Positions 8,506 to 16,723 of a DNA stretch of 43,907 nt are shown here, piece after piece. A program made the translations under genes and the position numbers. The notes under the pieces are model-generated. The model made no database searches. It was not told where the DNA came from and saw only the letters and a list, made by a program, of their open reading frames with translations. Source of the stretch: a virus. Where the stretch lies: the IMG/VR virus record IMGVR_UViG_3300037071_001703, positions 1 to 43,907 of that record. One strand, written 5' to 3'. Position 1 is the first letter of the stretch. Each line of letters begins with the position of its first letter.

Positions 8506-9373
8506 CCCGAAGGCGCAGTACAACTCAGGCCGGGGCTTCCAAGACATCAACTTCGGTGACTACGTCATCCGCCAGAGGTCGGGCTACCGCACCCAGAGCC
8601 TGTGGCAGGGCCGCTCCAACTTCCTCCAGACCTCGGGCAGCGAGGACCGCTCCATCATGCCCAACACCACGGTCCCCCGTGGCACGGGCAGGGGTGGGCC
8701 GATGGCCCAGGCGGCGTGGAGGTTCGGCAAGGACTACGCCAAGACGAGGCTCGGCGTCCCCGACATCTCGTTGGGTGACTGGGGCAGCGGCGGATACAAG
8801 GTCAGCGACGTGGTGGCGGCGGTGAAGTCCCGCAACGCTGGCACCAACTTCATGTTCAACCAGCCTGTCGGCCCATCCCACGGACCGCTCAAGCCGCCCC
8901 CCGGCTTCGGTCCTCCTGCTGGTCCTGCGGCTGGTCCTGGGCCTGGCCCTGGTCCCCTGCCCAATCCCAGTGCTCTTCCCAAGCCTGTCGGTGTGCCGCC
9001 CCACCCCACGATCGGCCCCATCGGCGGCGGCGGCGCAATCCGTTTCGGTACCCCGACTCCTGGTGGGGCCACTGGCATGCCTCATCCCACGATGGGTCCG
9101 ATCGGTTCGACAGGCCGACCCAGGATTGACATCAACGACCCCCGAGTCCTCGGTGGTGTCAACGCTGCGGTGAAGGCTGGCCAAGCCGTGACTGGTGTCC
9201 TCGGTGGTGAGGGCGCCGTGTCGAAGGCGGCGAGGGCCGGTGTGGCAGCGGCGACAGGTGGTTGGGTGCGCCCGAGTGTCACCAAGGCTGCGGCCCAAGC
9301 TGGTGGGAGGGCTGTCAACGCTGCGGCGGGCAAGGTGGCCAAGACCGCCAACATCGACCCGTTCCGAACCTGA
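8498..9373 (+). CDS. Structural-type protein with Pro/Gly collagen-like segment
   Basis: 291 residues from ATG 8498, which overlaps the previous gene by 8 bases; the longer open frame upstream is a shadow. Residues 1-125 are mixed and likely folded (FQDINFGDYVIRQRSGYR). Residues about 130-160 are almost only Pro, Gly and Ala. HPTIGPIG and HPTMGPIG form a short repeat, and an Ala-rich helical C terminus follows. Position between two probable virion genes suggests a tail or capsid accessory protein. No named family. Confidence 0.65.
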   Translation: MADPKAQYNSGRGFQDINFGDYVIRQRSGYRTQSLWQGRSNFLQTSGSEDRSIMPNTTVPRGTGRGGPMAQAAWRFGKDYAKTRLGVPDISLGDWGSGGYKVSDVVAAVKSRNAGTNFMFNQPVGPSHGPLKPPPGFGPPAGPAAGPGPGPGPLPNPSALPKPVGVPPHPTIGPIGGGGAIRFGTPTPGGATGMPHPTMGPIGSTGRPRIDINDPRVLGGVNAAVKAGQAVTGVLGGEGAVSKAARAGVAAATGGWVRPSVTKAAAQAGGRAVNAAAGKVAKTANIDPFRT

Positions 9374-10740
9374 TGCAGATCTACTTTGCCGGGGCCGAGA
9401 TCTCGTCCCACCTCGCTGTACTGCGGGAATGTGGCGTCGAGCGGGTGGCCGTCTCCATCTCCAACCTGGCCCGCACCGGCACCAACGACCTCGCCACCTG
9501 GGCCACCCACAAGAGGCTCGACGGCTTGGAATGGGTGCTCTACGCCGATGGCCCAGCAGTCCCATCTGGTCCAGTTTTGGAACTGCTCCAGAGTGCCGAG
9601 GTGCAGCCAGAGATCGTCACCGGACCCATAGCGTGGTACGAGAACACCTGGCTGTCGAACACGGATCTTCTGTTCCTGCCCACCTGGGACGCACAAGATC
9701 CGACGATCCTGCGGGACTTCACCGAGAACTACGACGGCGTCACGTTGCCCGACGCCGTCGTAGACAATCCCACCGCCGTGCGCCAGGCCCGCGCCTCGAT
9801 CAACCGCCTGGGCCAGCTTGCCGCCATCACCGGCAGGACCAAAGGACTAGAGAGGTTCGACACGCTGGTCAGTTCGGCCTGGTGGGCCGTCCAGAAGTAC
9901 GGCGAAACACAGGTATGGGCGGGTAACCGGATGGTCCGGATGAACGCCGAGGACAAGCGCCTCAAGCGTGAGCGGTACGCCTCGGCGGTCGAGGAGCTGG
10001 GCTGCGATCCGGGCAAGGTCATCGATGACGACCCGACCGAAACGGTCAAGGTGTCGGTGCTCTCCTGGCTCGCTTTGGAACGCCATCTGGCCCTGGGAAG
10101 GTCCCAACACCCCGTACTAGTTACTAATCCGGACCCCTTGGGCCTCCCAGCAAACGTGGTTCCCCTCACCCCTGGAGTTGCTAAGGCACCACCCCGAACC
10201 CGGCACCACATGCTGCCTGTGATGGCCTCGATGTCCACGACGGTGAAGCAGCTCGATGAGCACGGCAAGGAGATCGACGTTCAGCAGAACACGATCACCG
10301 TGACGCCGATCTCGCTGCGCCAGTGCAACACCTGCGCCCTCGCCATCGCCTGCCCGTCTCATTCCCCAGGCTCTTCGTGCAGCTACGAGATCCCTGTGGA
10401 AATCCAATCGAAGAACCAGCTCACGTCGGTCTTGAGAGCTGTTACCGAGATACAGACCCAAAGAGTCCTGATGGGGAGGTTCGCGGAGGAGATCCAGGGA
10501 GAGCCGAACCCCGATCTGGGCAAGGAGATGGACCGGCTGTTCTCCATGGTCGAGAAGTGGCGGGCCATCGAGGACAACCGGGACACGGTGCGGATGACGT
10601 TGGAGGCCCGAGGCCACGAAGCGGCCAGCATGGGTGTCCTGAGCAGGCTGTTCGGCTCTCAGGTGGGCCAGAACGCCGCCCGTCTGGACACCACCATCGA
10701 CTCCAACGACGTGATCGAAGAGATGAGAGAGGACGACTGA
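9373..10740 (+). CDS. Conserved-looking phage protein with TIM/Rossmann-like N terminus and Cys cluster
   Basis: 455 residues, starting in a TGATG overlap. It opens MQIYFAGAEISSHLAVLREC, a strand-helix pattern typical of an alpha/beta barrel or Rossmann start. Near residue 317 it has CNTCALAIACPSHSPGSSC, a C-x2-C-x5-C-x8-C cluster fit for zinc or an Fe-S site. The C-terminal 130 residues are helical with an IQTQRVLMGRF segment. The mix of a possible enzyme fold and metal cluster is unusual beside structural genes. A packaging or DNA-modifying role cannot be told apart from sequence alone. Confidence 0.65.
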   Translation: MQIYFAGAEISSHLAVLRECGVERVAVSISNLARTGTNDLATWATHKRLDGLEWVLYADGPAVPSGPVLELLQSAEVQPEIVTGPIAWYENTWLSNTDLLFLPTWDAQDPTILRDFTENYDGVTLPDAVVDNPTAVRQARASINRLGQLAAITGRTKGLERFDTLVSSAWWAVQKYGETQVWAGNRMVRMNAEDKRLKRERYASAVEELGCDPGKVIDDDPTETVKVSVLSWLALERHLALGRSQHPVLVTNPDPLGLPANVVPLTPGVAKAPPRTRHHMLPVMASMSTTVKQLDEHGKEIDVQQNTITVTPISLRQCNTCALAIACPSHSPGSSCSYEIPVEIQSKNQLTSVLRAVTEIQTQRVLMGRFAEEIQGEPNPDLGKEMDRLFSMVEKWRAIEDNRDTVRMTLEARGHEAASMGVLSRLFGSQVGQNAARLDTTIDSNDVIEEMREDD

Positions 10741-10946
10741 TGCCACCGGTAGGACCGCAACGACGAACCACCGAGATCAACCAGGAGGGCGCAAAGTCTT
10801 GGGGACCTCGGGGGATGCAGCCCGGTAGAGCGGCCGGGAAGGCTGAGAGGCGGGGCGACGGGGGACGCTCGCAGATGGTCGAGATCAAGGGTGGACAGGC
10901 CACGACCTGGGGGCCTCAGGGACCACGGAGAGGCCGTCCCGCCTAG
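10740..10946 (+). CDS. Small basic protein with two WGP repeats
   Basis: 68 residues in a TGATG overlap with the previous gene. Two similar units are visible: TEINQEGAKSWGPRG, then MQPGRAAGK, and VEIKGGQATTWGPQG, then PRRGRPA. The protein is rich in Arg, Gly and Pro and probably flexible. It is the last gene before the terminators, so it is the tail end of the left forward operon. No family recognised. Confidence 0.6.
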   Translation: MPPVGPQRRTTEINQEGAKSWGPRGMQPGRAAGKAERRGDGGRSQMVEIKGGQATTWGPQGPRRGRPA

Positions 10947-10962
10947 TTGCTAATGATCGGCT

Positions 10963-10982
10963 TGTCCCCATGGTTGGGGACA
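10963..10982. terminator. Terminator-like hairpin 1
   Basis: Perfect 8-bp stem TGTCCCCA / TGGGGACA with a TGGT loop, 17 bases after the stop of the left forward operon and followed by TCTT. The U tract is short, so termination may need the next hairpin too. Confidence 0.6.
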
Positions 10983-10992
10983 TCTTGTGGAT

Positions 10993-11031
10993 GGGCCGCA
11001 CCGCTCCACCCCCGTGAGGACGGTGCGGCCC
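10993..11031. terminator. Terminator hairpin 2, between convergent operons
   Basis: Perfect 11-bp GC stem GGGCCGCACCG / CGGTGCGGCCC with a 17-base loop. It lies between the forward operon ending at 10946 and the reverse operon ending at 11110, so it can serve both strands. No U run follows. Confidence 0.65.
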
Positions 11032-11109
11032 GCTGGGTAGCTCTCCGTTTGAGCCTTACTGCGCCTCATGAGCAACAGGCCGGGTCCGAACCGGCAACCA
11101 CCCAACAGG

Positions 11110-11514
11110 TCAGGCCGGGACGGCCACCCGCTTGCGGACGATGCGGTGCTTCGCCGGGGGAGCGGTCATCTTGCCGTTGGCCTTGGCATTGGCTGCCTTG
11201 GTTGCCGCCATCTTGGCTGCCTTGGCTTCCTTCTTGACCTGGGTGGGTCCGTCGATGTCGGTGCGCTGGATGACGAGGATGCCCCAGGGATCGCCGTTCA
11301 TCGGCAGGTGGCGCAGGCTCACCTTGGCATGACGCCCGGTGGCCCGCGTCCTGATGATGCGCTCCATCATCAGAGGGTGGCCGTGGAAGTCCTCACCCCA
11401 GGTGAGTTCCCACACATCTCCGTCGAACCACTGCTCCCAAGGGTAGACCGCCTTGTCGGTGGTGGTGAGGGTGCTCGGCTCCGAGAAGTCGAACTCCTTG
11501 AGTCGTTGTGCCAT
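11110..11514 (-). CDS. Hypothetical protein with Lys/Ala-rich tail
   Basis: 134 residues. The ribosome site GAAGGAGA stands 9 bases before ATG. Residues 1-90 form an acidic, aromatic domain (YPWEQWFDGDVWELTWGED). The last 45 residues are Lys/Ala-rich, histone-like (KKEAKAAKMAATKAANAK). The tail suggests nucleic-acid or membrane contact. It is downstream of the membrane protein gene in a two-gene reverse unit read from the promoter at 12216-12244. Confidence 0.65.
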   Translation of the reverse strand: MAQRLKEFDFSEPSTLTTTDKAVYPWEQWFDGDVWELTWGEDFHGHPLMMERIIRTRATGRHAKVSLRHLPMNGDPWGILVIQRTDIDGPTQVKKEAKAAKMAATKAANAKANGKMTAPPAKHRIVRKRVAVPA

Positions 11515-11538
11515 GTTGCTGCTATCTCCTTCGATATC

Positions 11539-12210
11539 TCAGTATAGAGCTGTCGCCCGGTCGAGGAAGTCCTCGGGGATCACATGCATCTGGTTATACA
11601 GGATGATCGGCATGAGTGGAGCTACCACGGCCAGCGAGTGGAGCACCCACCAGGGAATCCAGTGGGTCGCCCACTCGATGGGCGCCAGCACCTTGTACAA
11701 CATCCGACGCTTGAAGAAGCATTCCTGAACGCAGCGGTTGTAGGTCAGGCCCACCGAGAACAGGCCGATCACCATGTTGAGGCACCACAACAGTCTCGGG
11801 GTCGTCAAGTCGAACGGCCTCAGCATGATCATCGAGCGGAAGATGTTGTTGGCGCTGCCGTAATCCCAGAACCCGACGTACCCGTTGTCGAAGCTCGGCG
11901 GCTCGTAGAACAGCCACTTGTCCACGACCATGGTCGAGTCGAGGGCCATCCAGATGCCGAAGCTGACCCACAGCATCACGGTCACGGCCCAGATCCTCCA
12001 GCGCATCGCGCAGTAGACGCCGTGCAGGGCAGCCACCGCCATCGGGGCGCCCTGTCGGTAGAGGTTGCGCCCAGCCAGGGCGCCCAGTCCTCCGAAGATG
12101 ATGGCGTTCCCGGCGTGGAACTTTTGGCTCAGGTCGTTGGGGTCGAAGTACGGCGGATGCTGACCGGGTGTGGCGATCTGGCTCCGTTCGTTGGGGGTGT
12201 AGAAGCTCAT
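11539..12210 (-). CDS. Multi-pass membrane protein of unknown function
   Basis: 223 residues. A polar N terminus of about 35 residues is followed by hydrophobic stretches near 36-55, 74-92 (WAVTVMLWVSFGIWMAL), 141-158 (LLWCLNMVIGLFSVGL) and 185-208 (WWVLHSLAVVAPLMPIILY). A Cys-bearing basic loop (CVQECFFKRR) is present. The promoter -10 ends five bases before the ATG, so the mRNA is probably leaderless. Such proteins may alter the host envelope or exclude other phages; this is not shown by the sequence. Confidence 0.65.
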   Translation of the reverse strand: MSFYTPNERSQIATPGQHPPYFDPNDLSQKFHAGNAIIFGGLGALAGRNLYRQGAPMAVAALHGVYCAMRWRIWAVTVMLWVSFGIWMALDSTMVVDKWLFYEPPSFDNGYVGFWDYGSANNIFRSMIMLRPFDLTTPRLLWCLNMVIGLFSVGLTYNRCVQECFFKRRMLYKVLAPIEWATHWIPWWVLHSLAVVAPLMPIILYNQMHVIPEDFLDRATALY

Positions 12211-12215
12211 GCTTC

Positions 12216-12244
12216 ATTGTACAGGTAATGATGTGATACCACAA
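12216..12244 (-). promoter_or_regulatory. Sigma70-like promoter, leaderless, for the membrane protein
   Basis: On the reverse strand: TTGTGG, 17 bases, TACAAT, then five bases and ATG. The spacer begins TATCAC, so the -35 edge reads GGTATCAC, the inverted form of the box seen in the other promoters. Confidence 0.75.
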
Positions 12245-12312
12245 CGCTGAACCCCAGGTTGGAACGTCACAGCTATCTGTAACAGGCGGGTGCGCTAAGG
12301 TCATACCTTGAT

Positions 12313-12582
12313 ATGCCCAGTCCCCCGCCTGACCGGGGCAAAGACCCCAAGCGCAGGCCGCAACCCCTGAACCTCGTCCGAGGCGGCGGGATCTGTGACC
12401 CCGGTGAGAAGGCGGGGCACGTCATGAAGGGCAGCTACAAGCCCGCGGTGTGCATGCCCACGGCTGGTTCCGATCCCCGGCCCCGCTGGCGTCAGGCGGG
12501 CAAGATGGGTCAGAAGTCCCGGCACACGCTGCACCACACGCAGCACCGCAAGGGCGGTCGTCCATACGGGAGCACGCAATGA
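12313..12582 (+). CDS. Small basic protein, first gene of the ParB-like operon
   Basis: 89 residues rich in Pro, Arg, Lys, Gly and His, with two Cys (GGGICDPGEK and YKPAVCMPT). It has little hydrophobic core and ends KGGRPYGSTQ in an ATGA overlap with the first ParB-like gene. A CATACC sequence sits five bases before the ATG but no clear -35 is seen. Overlap and shared direction support it as a real gene. Confidence 0.5.
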   Translation: MPSPPPDRGKDPKRRPQPLNLVRGGGICDPGEKAGHVMKGSYKPAVCMPTAGSDPRPRWRQAGKMGQKSRHTLHHTQHRKGGRPYGSTQ

Positions 12583-13142
12583 GCCGACATGTCCTCAACC
12601 CGATGCAGACCGAGGGATACCAGTTCAAGCTGTTCGTGGACCCCGAAGAGCACATGGCCGAGATGAAATCGTCCAGCGATGCATACGGGGGTACGCCCGA
12701 GCACCTCCATCGGACCATGCGCTCCAAGCTCCACGAGGCCCAGTTGCCCAAGGGCATGGCCCACGGTGGTGGCCTCTTCGAAGCCATCCACCATGGTGGC
12801 GAGCAGATCCGCAAGCCCGCCCACGTCATCATCGACCCGGTCAACCGTGGTGAGGAAGACCCCTACGGCCGGGAGGGTCCGATGCAGTGGGAGGGCCACC
12901 ACCGCATCGCTGTCGCCGCCGAGTCACAACGCTTGTCCCGCGCCGAGGGCGTGCAGAACTACCACAAGTACGTGCCCATCCAGTACCACGAAACGGCTGG
13001 TGATGCCATCAAGGCCAGGTACTCGTCGTCCTGGCCCAAGTCGACTCAAGACCCACACCAGACGACCAGCGGCCAGGACTGGATCTCCACGGACTACGAA
13101 GACGACTACGAACCCGATGACGACTGGGAGAGCTACGGATGA
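12579..13142 (+). CDS. ParB/sulfiredoxin-fold-like protein, tandem copy 1
   Basis: 187 residues. Residues 15-22 read QFKLFVDP followed by EEHMAEM. Residues about 65-90 (GGLFEAIHHGGEQIRKPAHV) and 105-112 (EGHHRIAV), followed by KYVPIQYHE, give the helix, strand, G-x-H-R helix and final strand expected of a ParB N-terminal/sulfiredoxin fold. The acidic tail (DYEDDYEPDDDWESYG) is unusual. It starts in ATGA overlap and ends in ATGA overlap with copy 2. ParB-like folds bind nucleotide (CTP or ATP) and DNA, and some cut DNA; activity here is unknown. Confidence 0.65.
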   Translation: MSRHVLNPMQTEGYQFKLFVDPEEHMAEMKSSSDAYGGTPEHLHRTMRSKLHEAQLPKGMAHGGGLFEAIHHGGEQIRKPAHVIIDPVNRGEEDPYGREGPMQWEGHHRIAVAAESQRLSRAEGVQNYHKYVPIQYHETAGDAIKARYSSSWPKSTQDPHQTTSGQDWISTDYEDDYEPDDDWESYG

Positions 13143-13963
13143 GCGCCGCCGATCATCTCCAGCCAGCCCAGCACGACCCCAACCAGTTGTCGTTGTTCGA
13201 CATGCCCGAGTCGGAGGCCCCTGCTGCGGCGGCGCCCCAGGCCAGAGGAGGTGGGCGCAACAGCGGCCCCCACAACAAGGCCGGGAGGTCCGCTCGCAAG
13301 GGTGGGCAGTCACAGCAACAGGTTCGCCCCAACCCGATGATGCAGGAGGGGTACCAGTACAAGCTCTTCGTCAACCCGGAGGAACACCTGGCCGAGATGG
13401 CCGGGTCGACTGATGCCCCTCCCGGTACCTCATGGGCTGCGGTCAGGGCGAACAAGCTGGCCGAGGCCAAGACGCCGAAGAAGGACCCGCAAGGGCGCAT
13501 ATCGAGGTATCCCCGAGGTCATCCGTACGCGGGCGAGCCGGTTCACGGTGCCGGCCTCCACGAAGCCTTGGTGGGCCGGAACGAGCAGGTCGAGGACCCC
13601 CTCCACGTCATCATCAACCCTGCGGCCCACGGCCGTAAGGGTCCGTTGCAGCATGAGGGCAACCACCGCTTGGAAGTCGCCCTGGACAAGCAGAACGCAC
13701 TCAAGGCGCAGGGAGTCGAGAACTATCACCAGTACGTCCCCGTCGAGCACTTCGAAACCGGGTTCGAATCAAAGAAGGCAGCCGACATGAAGGCTGCGGC
13801 CAAGATGGCGAACATGACCACCGGGCCTGGCCTCACGACGCCTGAGTACCGCCCACCTCCGCTCCCGGCCATGAACGCTCTCGACACGCCTGCTTCCGCA
13901 GGGAAGCGGCGGTGGTTGCGGGGTGGACATGAACCGGGGACTTGGAACTCCAAGGCGTACTGA
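13139..13963 (+). CDS. ParB/sulfiredoxin-fold-like protein, tandem copy 2, with QLSLF motif
   Basis: 274 residues. An N-terminal disordered extension carries NQLSLFD (Q16-F20), matching the bacterial sliding-clamp binding consensus QL(S/D)LF. The family domain starts with QYKLFVNP (73-80), very close to copy 1 including the preceding NPM and EGY. Near residue 174 it has EGNHRLEVA in place of GHHR, then QYVPVEHFE. The AGEPVHGAGLHEAL segment matches the HGxG step in copies 3-5. The Asn in the G-x-H-R site is the main deviation. It ends in a TGATG overlap with copy 3. Confidence 0.65.
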   Translation: MSAADHLQPAQHDPNQLSLFDMPESEAPAAAAPQARGGGRNSGPHNKAGRSARKGGQSQQQVRPNPMMQEGYQYKLFVNPEEHLAEMAGSTDAPPGTSWAAVRANKLAEAKTPKKDPQGRISRYPRGHPYAGEPVHGAGLHEALVGRNEQVEDPLHVIINPAAHGRKGPLQHEGNHRLEVALDKQNALKAQGVENYHQYVPVEHFETGFESKKAADMKAAAKMANMTTGPGLTTPEYRPPPLPAMNALDTPASAGKRRWLRGGHEPGTWNSKAY

Positions 13964-14484
13964 TGGGGGCCTGGCACTACCTCAACACCGACCAGTCGGG
14001 CATGTGGGTAGACCCCGAGGAGCACATCCAGAACCTCAGGCACTCCAACGACCAGAAGTACATGGGAATGCCCATGGAACACATGTGGATGGTCAAGGAG
14101 GCCGAGTCGATGGAGCCTGAGGGCACCCGTCATGGTGCTGGCATCTACGACTCACTGATGCGTGGCTCTGACATCCACGAACCCATCGCCCTCCTCCACC
14201 ACGACGATCTGACTACCAGCCCCACCCAGATCGACGGTCACCATCGGGTGGCGGCAGCGGCGGCAGCCCAGCGTGCTCTGGGGCGGCAGATCAGGGTGCC
14301 GGTCGAGTATCTCCACCCTCGATACGGAGCAGATTCGGCCAAGGAGAACATGACGCGGAAGCGTCGGGAAGGGCAGGGAATGGCTGCCAGCATTCCGATG
14401 GACTCGTATCCGGGTATCGATTGGAACAGCCCTGAGCGACCCATGCGCTCTGAGCCTTACGAATGGACCTCAGGGGAGTACTGA
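13963..14484 (+). CDS. ParB/sulfiredoxin-fold-like protein, tandem copy 3
   Basis: 173 residues from ATG 13963 in a TGATG overlap (an in-frame TTG lies 21 bases upstream). The family N motif is degenerate here: DQSGMWVDPEEHIQNL. HGAGIYDSLMRGSDIHEPI and DGHHRVAAAAAAQRA (near residue 90) followed by RVPVEYLHP are the clearest match in the array to a ParB/Srx domain. The C terminus is a polar tail. It ends in TGATG with copy 4. Confidence 0.65.
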   Translation: MGAWHYLNTDQSGMWVDPEEHIQNLRHSNDQKYMGMPMEHMWMVKEAESMEPEGTRHGAGIYDSLMRGSDIHEPIALLHHDDLTTSPTQIDGHHRVAAAAAAQRALGRQIRVPVEYLHPRYGADSAKENMTRKRREGQGMAASIPMDSYPGIDWNSPERPMRSEPYEWTSGEY

Positions 14485-15068
14485 TGAGCGCCCAACACAT
14501 CAACCCCAACCAGTTGCAACTGCTGATCAACCCGACCGAGCACATCGCCCGCATGCACAGCAGCACCGATGCCTACGGCCTCTCCACAGACAGCTACTCC
14601 GACAGCTACGGCGGTAACAACGGCGGCTACGGCGACTACGAGTACGCCCACAATGCCGGGGACAACCCGGCCCCCACCGGGACCATGAGGAAGCTGTGGC
14701 AGGGCAAGGAGGGCGAAGCCTTGGAACCAGAGGGTTCATACGCCCACGGTTCGGGCATGTACGACCTCATCGCCTCTGGTGAGCAGATCCGCAACCCCGT
14801 CCAGGTCAACATGGGCATGCGCCCTGAAACCGACGTGCAGTACGAGGGGCACCACCGGGTGGCCGCAGGCCACGCCGTGCAGCGTGACACCGGCCGAAGC
14901 GTCTGGCTCCCCATCCAGTACAACGAGAACTACCACGTCAGGACAGAGCGGGAGCGCAAGGAGCGGGAGTACACCGCCCACATCGAGAGCATCAAGGCGC
15001 AGCGGGCGCAGCCCCCGACCCCAGATCCGAATCGTCCCAAGCGGTTCTCGGGGATGACCAGTGCCTGA
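14484..15068 (+). CDS. ParB/sulfiredoxin-fold-like protein, tandem copy 4
   Basis: 194 residues. NQLQLLINPTEHIARM stands at residues 9-24. A Tyr/Ser/Gly-rich insertion (about 32-55) is unique to this copy. HGSGMYDLIASGEQIRNPV and EGHHRVAAGHAVQRDTGRS (near 121), then LPIQYNE, match copy 5 closely. The tail is basic and helical. ATG 14484 is used because of the TGATG overlap; an in-frame ATG at 14463 is less likely. Confidence 0.65.
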   Translation: MSAQHINPNQLQLLINPTEHIARMHSSTDAYGLSTDSYSDSYGGNNGGYGDYEYAHNAGDNPAPTGTMRKLWQGKEGEALEPEGSYAHGSGMYDLIASGEQIRNPVQVNMGMRPETDVQYEGHHRVAAGHAVQRDTGRSVWLPIQYNENYHVRTERERKEREYTAHIESIKAQRAQPPTPDPNRPKRFSGMTSA

Positions 15069-16383
15069 CGAACAGCTCTCCCTGTTCGGTGACCTTGGAA
15101 CGAGCCGACACAAGCGGGTGCTCAACCAGCAGCAGACCAGTCCTGTCTCGGATGCTGCCCCGGCCAAACCTGCCTATGACCACAACCAGCTCCAACTGAT
15201 CGTCAACCCCACCGAGCAGGTGGCCCGCACACACAAGAGCACCGACATCGGTGTCCTCGGTGGTCGGGAGCGCAGCTACGGCCTCACTCAGGCTGACATC
15301 GACAAGGTCGGGGCGCCTACCGAGGAGATGCGGAGGGTCGGGGCGGTCAAGGAGTACGAGGCTCGCCAGCCTGTTGACTCCGGACTCCACGGCTCAGGTG
15401 TGGCCGAGATCTTCTCCAGCGGTGATCAGGTCCGCAACCCGATCGAGGAGTGGATCGAGGGCGATGCCCCCGAGGACCGCAGGCAGTACCAGGGCCATCA
15501 CCGGCTGTTTGCCGGCGCCGCTCACGAACGTGACACGGGCCAGCAGGGCAGCATCTGGATGCCCATCAGCTACACCGACAGGTCGCCCAAGCCACCTCCA
15601 CCCGAGAAGGACTTCAAGGGGCGGCGCGTGGGCGCCTGGGCCGACCCCCGGCACACCGATGTGGCCGCAGGGGCTGAGCAGGTGTACGGCGGGCCAGACC
15701 GCAGGGTTGGAACAACCGAGGGATTCCGTTTCGCCAAGGACGTGGATGTAGCCCGCAAGGCCATCGAGCACCGTCAGAAGTTCGCCCGCCCTCGCCTTGA
15801 GGGTGACGTGGAGGTCCTGCAAGGGCGTGCCCGTGCCGGTGACCGACAACAGGCTGACCCCAAGCGTGGCTGGGCCACCAACCGACAGGACGCCATCGCC
15901 GCCGCCGTGATCTACGGCCGGGGCAAGGACGACTCCGACCCTCCCGGCATGCACACGGTGGTCGGTGGGGTGGTCGCTGGGCGCGGTGCCAAAGATGTCA
16001 GGGGTGTCGTCGGTGAACCTCGACCGGCAGGGGGCCGACCCGGTTCGATAGCAAGGAACATGGCGATCATCGCGGGCAATGCCCGCTTCGGTGAGCCTCG
16101 ACCGGCCTTCCAGCCGCCGTTGCCGAGAGGTCGCAGAGCCGAGCCTGCTGGGTCATCGGACATGCCCGGATGGGTCAGGCGACGAGCGCCCGACCCGTTC
16201 AAGGCTGACTCGGCCTTGGAACGGCTGCTCAACGAGGAAGAGTCGATCGCTCGGAAGATGCACCGACCGCCGCCGCCCAATGTCCAACCGGGGACCAACA
16301 CACGTCAGGTCCAGGCTGACTCGATGGCACGGCGGCAGGCCAGACACCAGCATCTCCTGGGAGGTATCGATGGCAAGGGGTGA
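15061..16383 (+). CDS. ParB/sulfiredoxin-fold-like protein, tandem copy 5, with QLSLF motif and long C-terminal extension
   Basis: 440 residues from a GTG overlapping copy 4. EQLSLFGDL at residues 4-12 is a second canonical clamp-type motif. The family motif NQLQLIVNPTEQ follows at 42-53. HGSGVAEIFSSGDQVRNPI and QGHHRLFAGAAHERDTG (near 143), then WMPISYTD, complete the domain. A 260-residue extension follows: an Arg-rich part with HTVVGGVVAGRGA, then a Pro/Arg-rich tail (RRAPDPFKADSALERLL). The extension has no recognised family and may be the working part of this copy. Confidence 0.65.
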   Translation: MPDEQLSLFGDLGTSRHKRVLNQQQTSPVSDAAPAKPAYDHNQLQLIVNPTEQVARTHKSTDIGVLGGRERSYGLTQADIDKVGAPTEEMRRVGAVKEYEARQPVDSGLHGSGVAEIFSSGDQVRNPIEEWIEGDAPEDRRQYQGHHRLFAGAAHERDTGQQGSIWMPISYTDRSPKPPPPEKDFKGRRVGAWADPRHTDVAAGAEQVYGGPDRRVGTTEGFRFAKDVDVARKAIEHRQKFARPRLEGDVEVLQGRARAGDRQQADPKRGWATNRQDAIAAAVIYGRGKDDSDPPGMHTVVGGVVAGRGAKDVRGVVGEPRPAGGRPGSIARNMAIIAGNARFGEPRPAFQPPLPRGRRAEPAGSSDMPGWVRRRAPDPFKADSALERLLNEEESIARKMHRPPPPNVQPGTNTRQVQADSMARRQARHQHLLGGIDGKG

Positions 16384-16717
16384 GAGGACGGAGAACCATC
16401 CGGGCCGGTACGGCGGTCGGGACCGCTTTGAGGCGAACTACCCAACCAAGTCTTCGATGTCGCTCAACACGTATCGACGCAACGAGACTGCGGCCTCCAG
16501 GTCGGTGACGGACTCCAAGATCGGCGCGACGGCCAGGCCGTACGCCTCGACGCCCGAACGACGTAAGGCCAACATCGCCTCTGGTCTGACCGCCCGTGCT
16601 CAGGAGCGCAGCGTGAACGAGCGCGAGGACGAGCTGCATGGTCCTGAGGGCGCCCTCCCGGAACACGTCGTCCGCAAGCAGCGCAACAGAATGCTCAACC
16701 TCTACCCGTTGGGCTGA
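16370..16717 (+). CDS. Small basic protein downstream of the ParB-like array
   Basis: 115 residues. ATG 16370 follows a GGGAGG ribosome site and overlaps copy 5 by 14 bases; the longer frame upstream is a shadow. It is rich in Arg, Ser, Asn and Glu with an ERRKANIASGLTARAQERS helix. It lacks Cys and Trp. Likely an accessory DNA- or virion-associated protein; no family recognised. Confidence 0.6.
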   Translation: MARGERTENHPGRYGGRDRFEANYPTKSSMSLNTYRRNETAASRSVTDSKIGATARPYASTPERRKANIASGLTARAQERSVNEREDELHGPEGALPEHVVRKQRNRMLNLYPLG

Positions 16718-16723
16718 TACGGA

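Noticed and set aside
11031-11105. tRNA-like segment with GCCGG-7-CCGGC arm and GCTC/GAGC arm
   Set aside because: The loop lacks a proper TTCRA on either strand, the acceptor has a mismatch and no anticodon stem of five pairs can be made.
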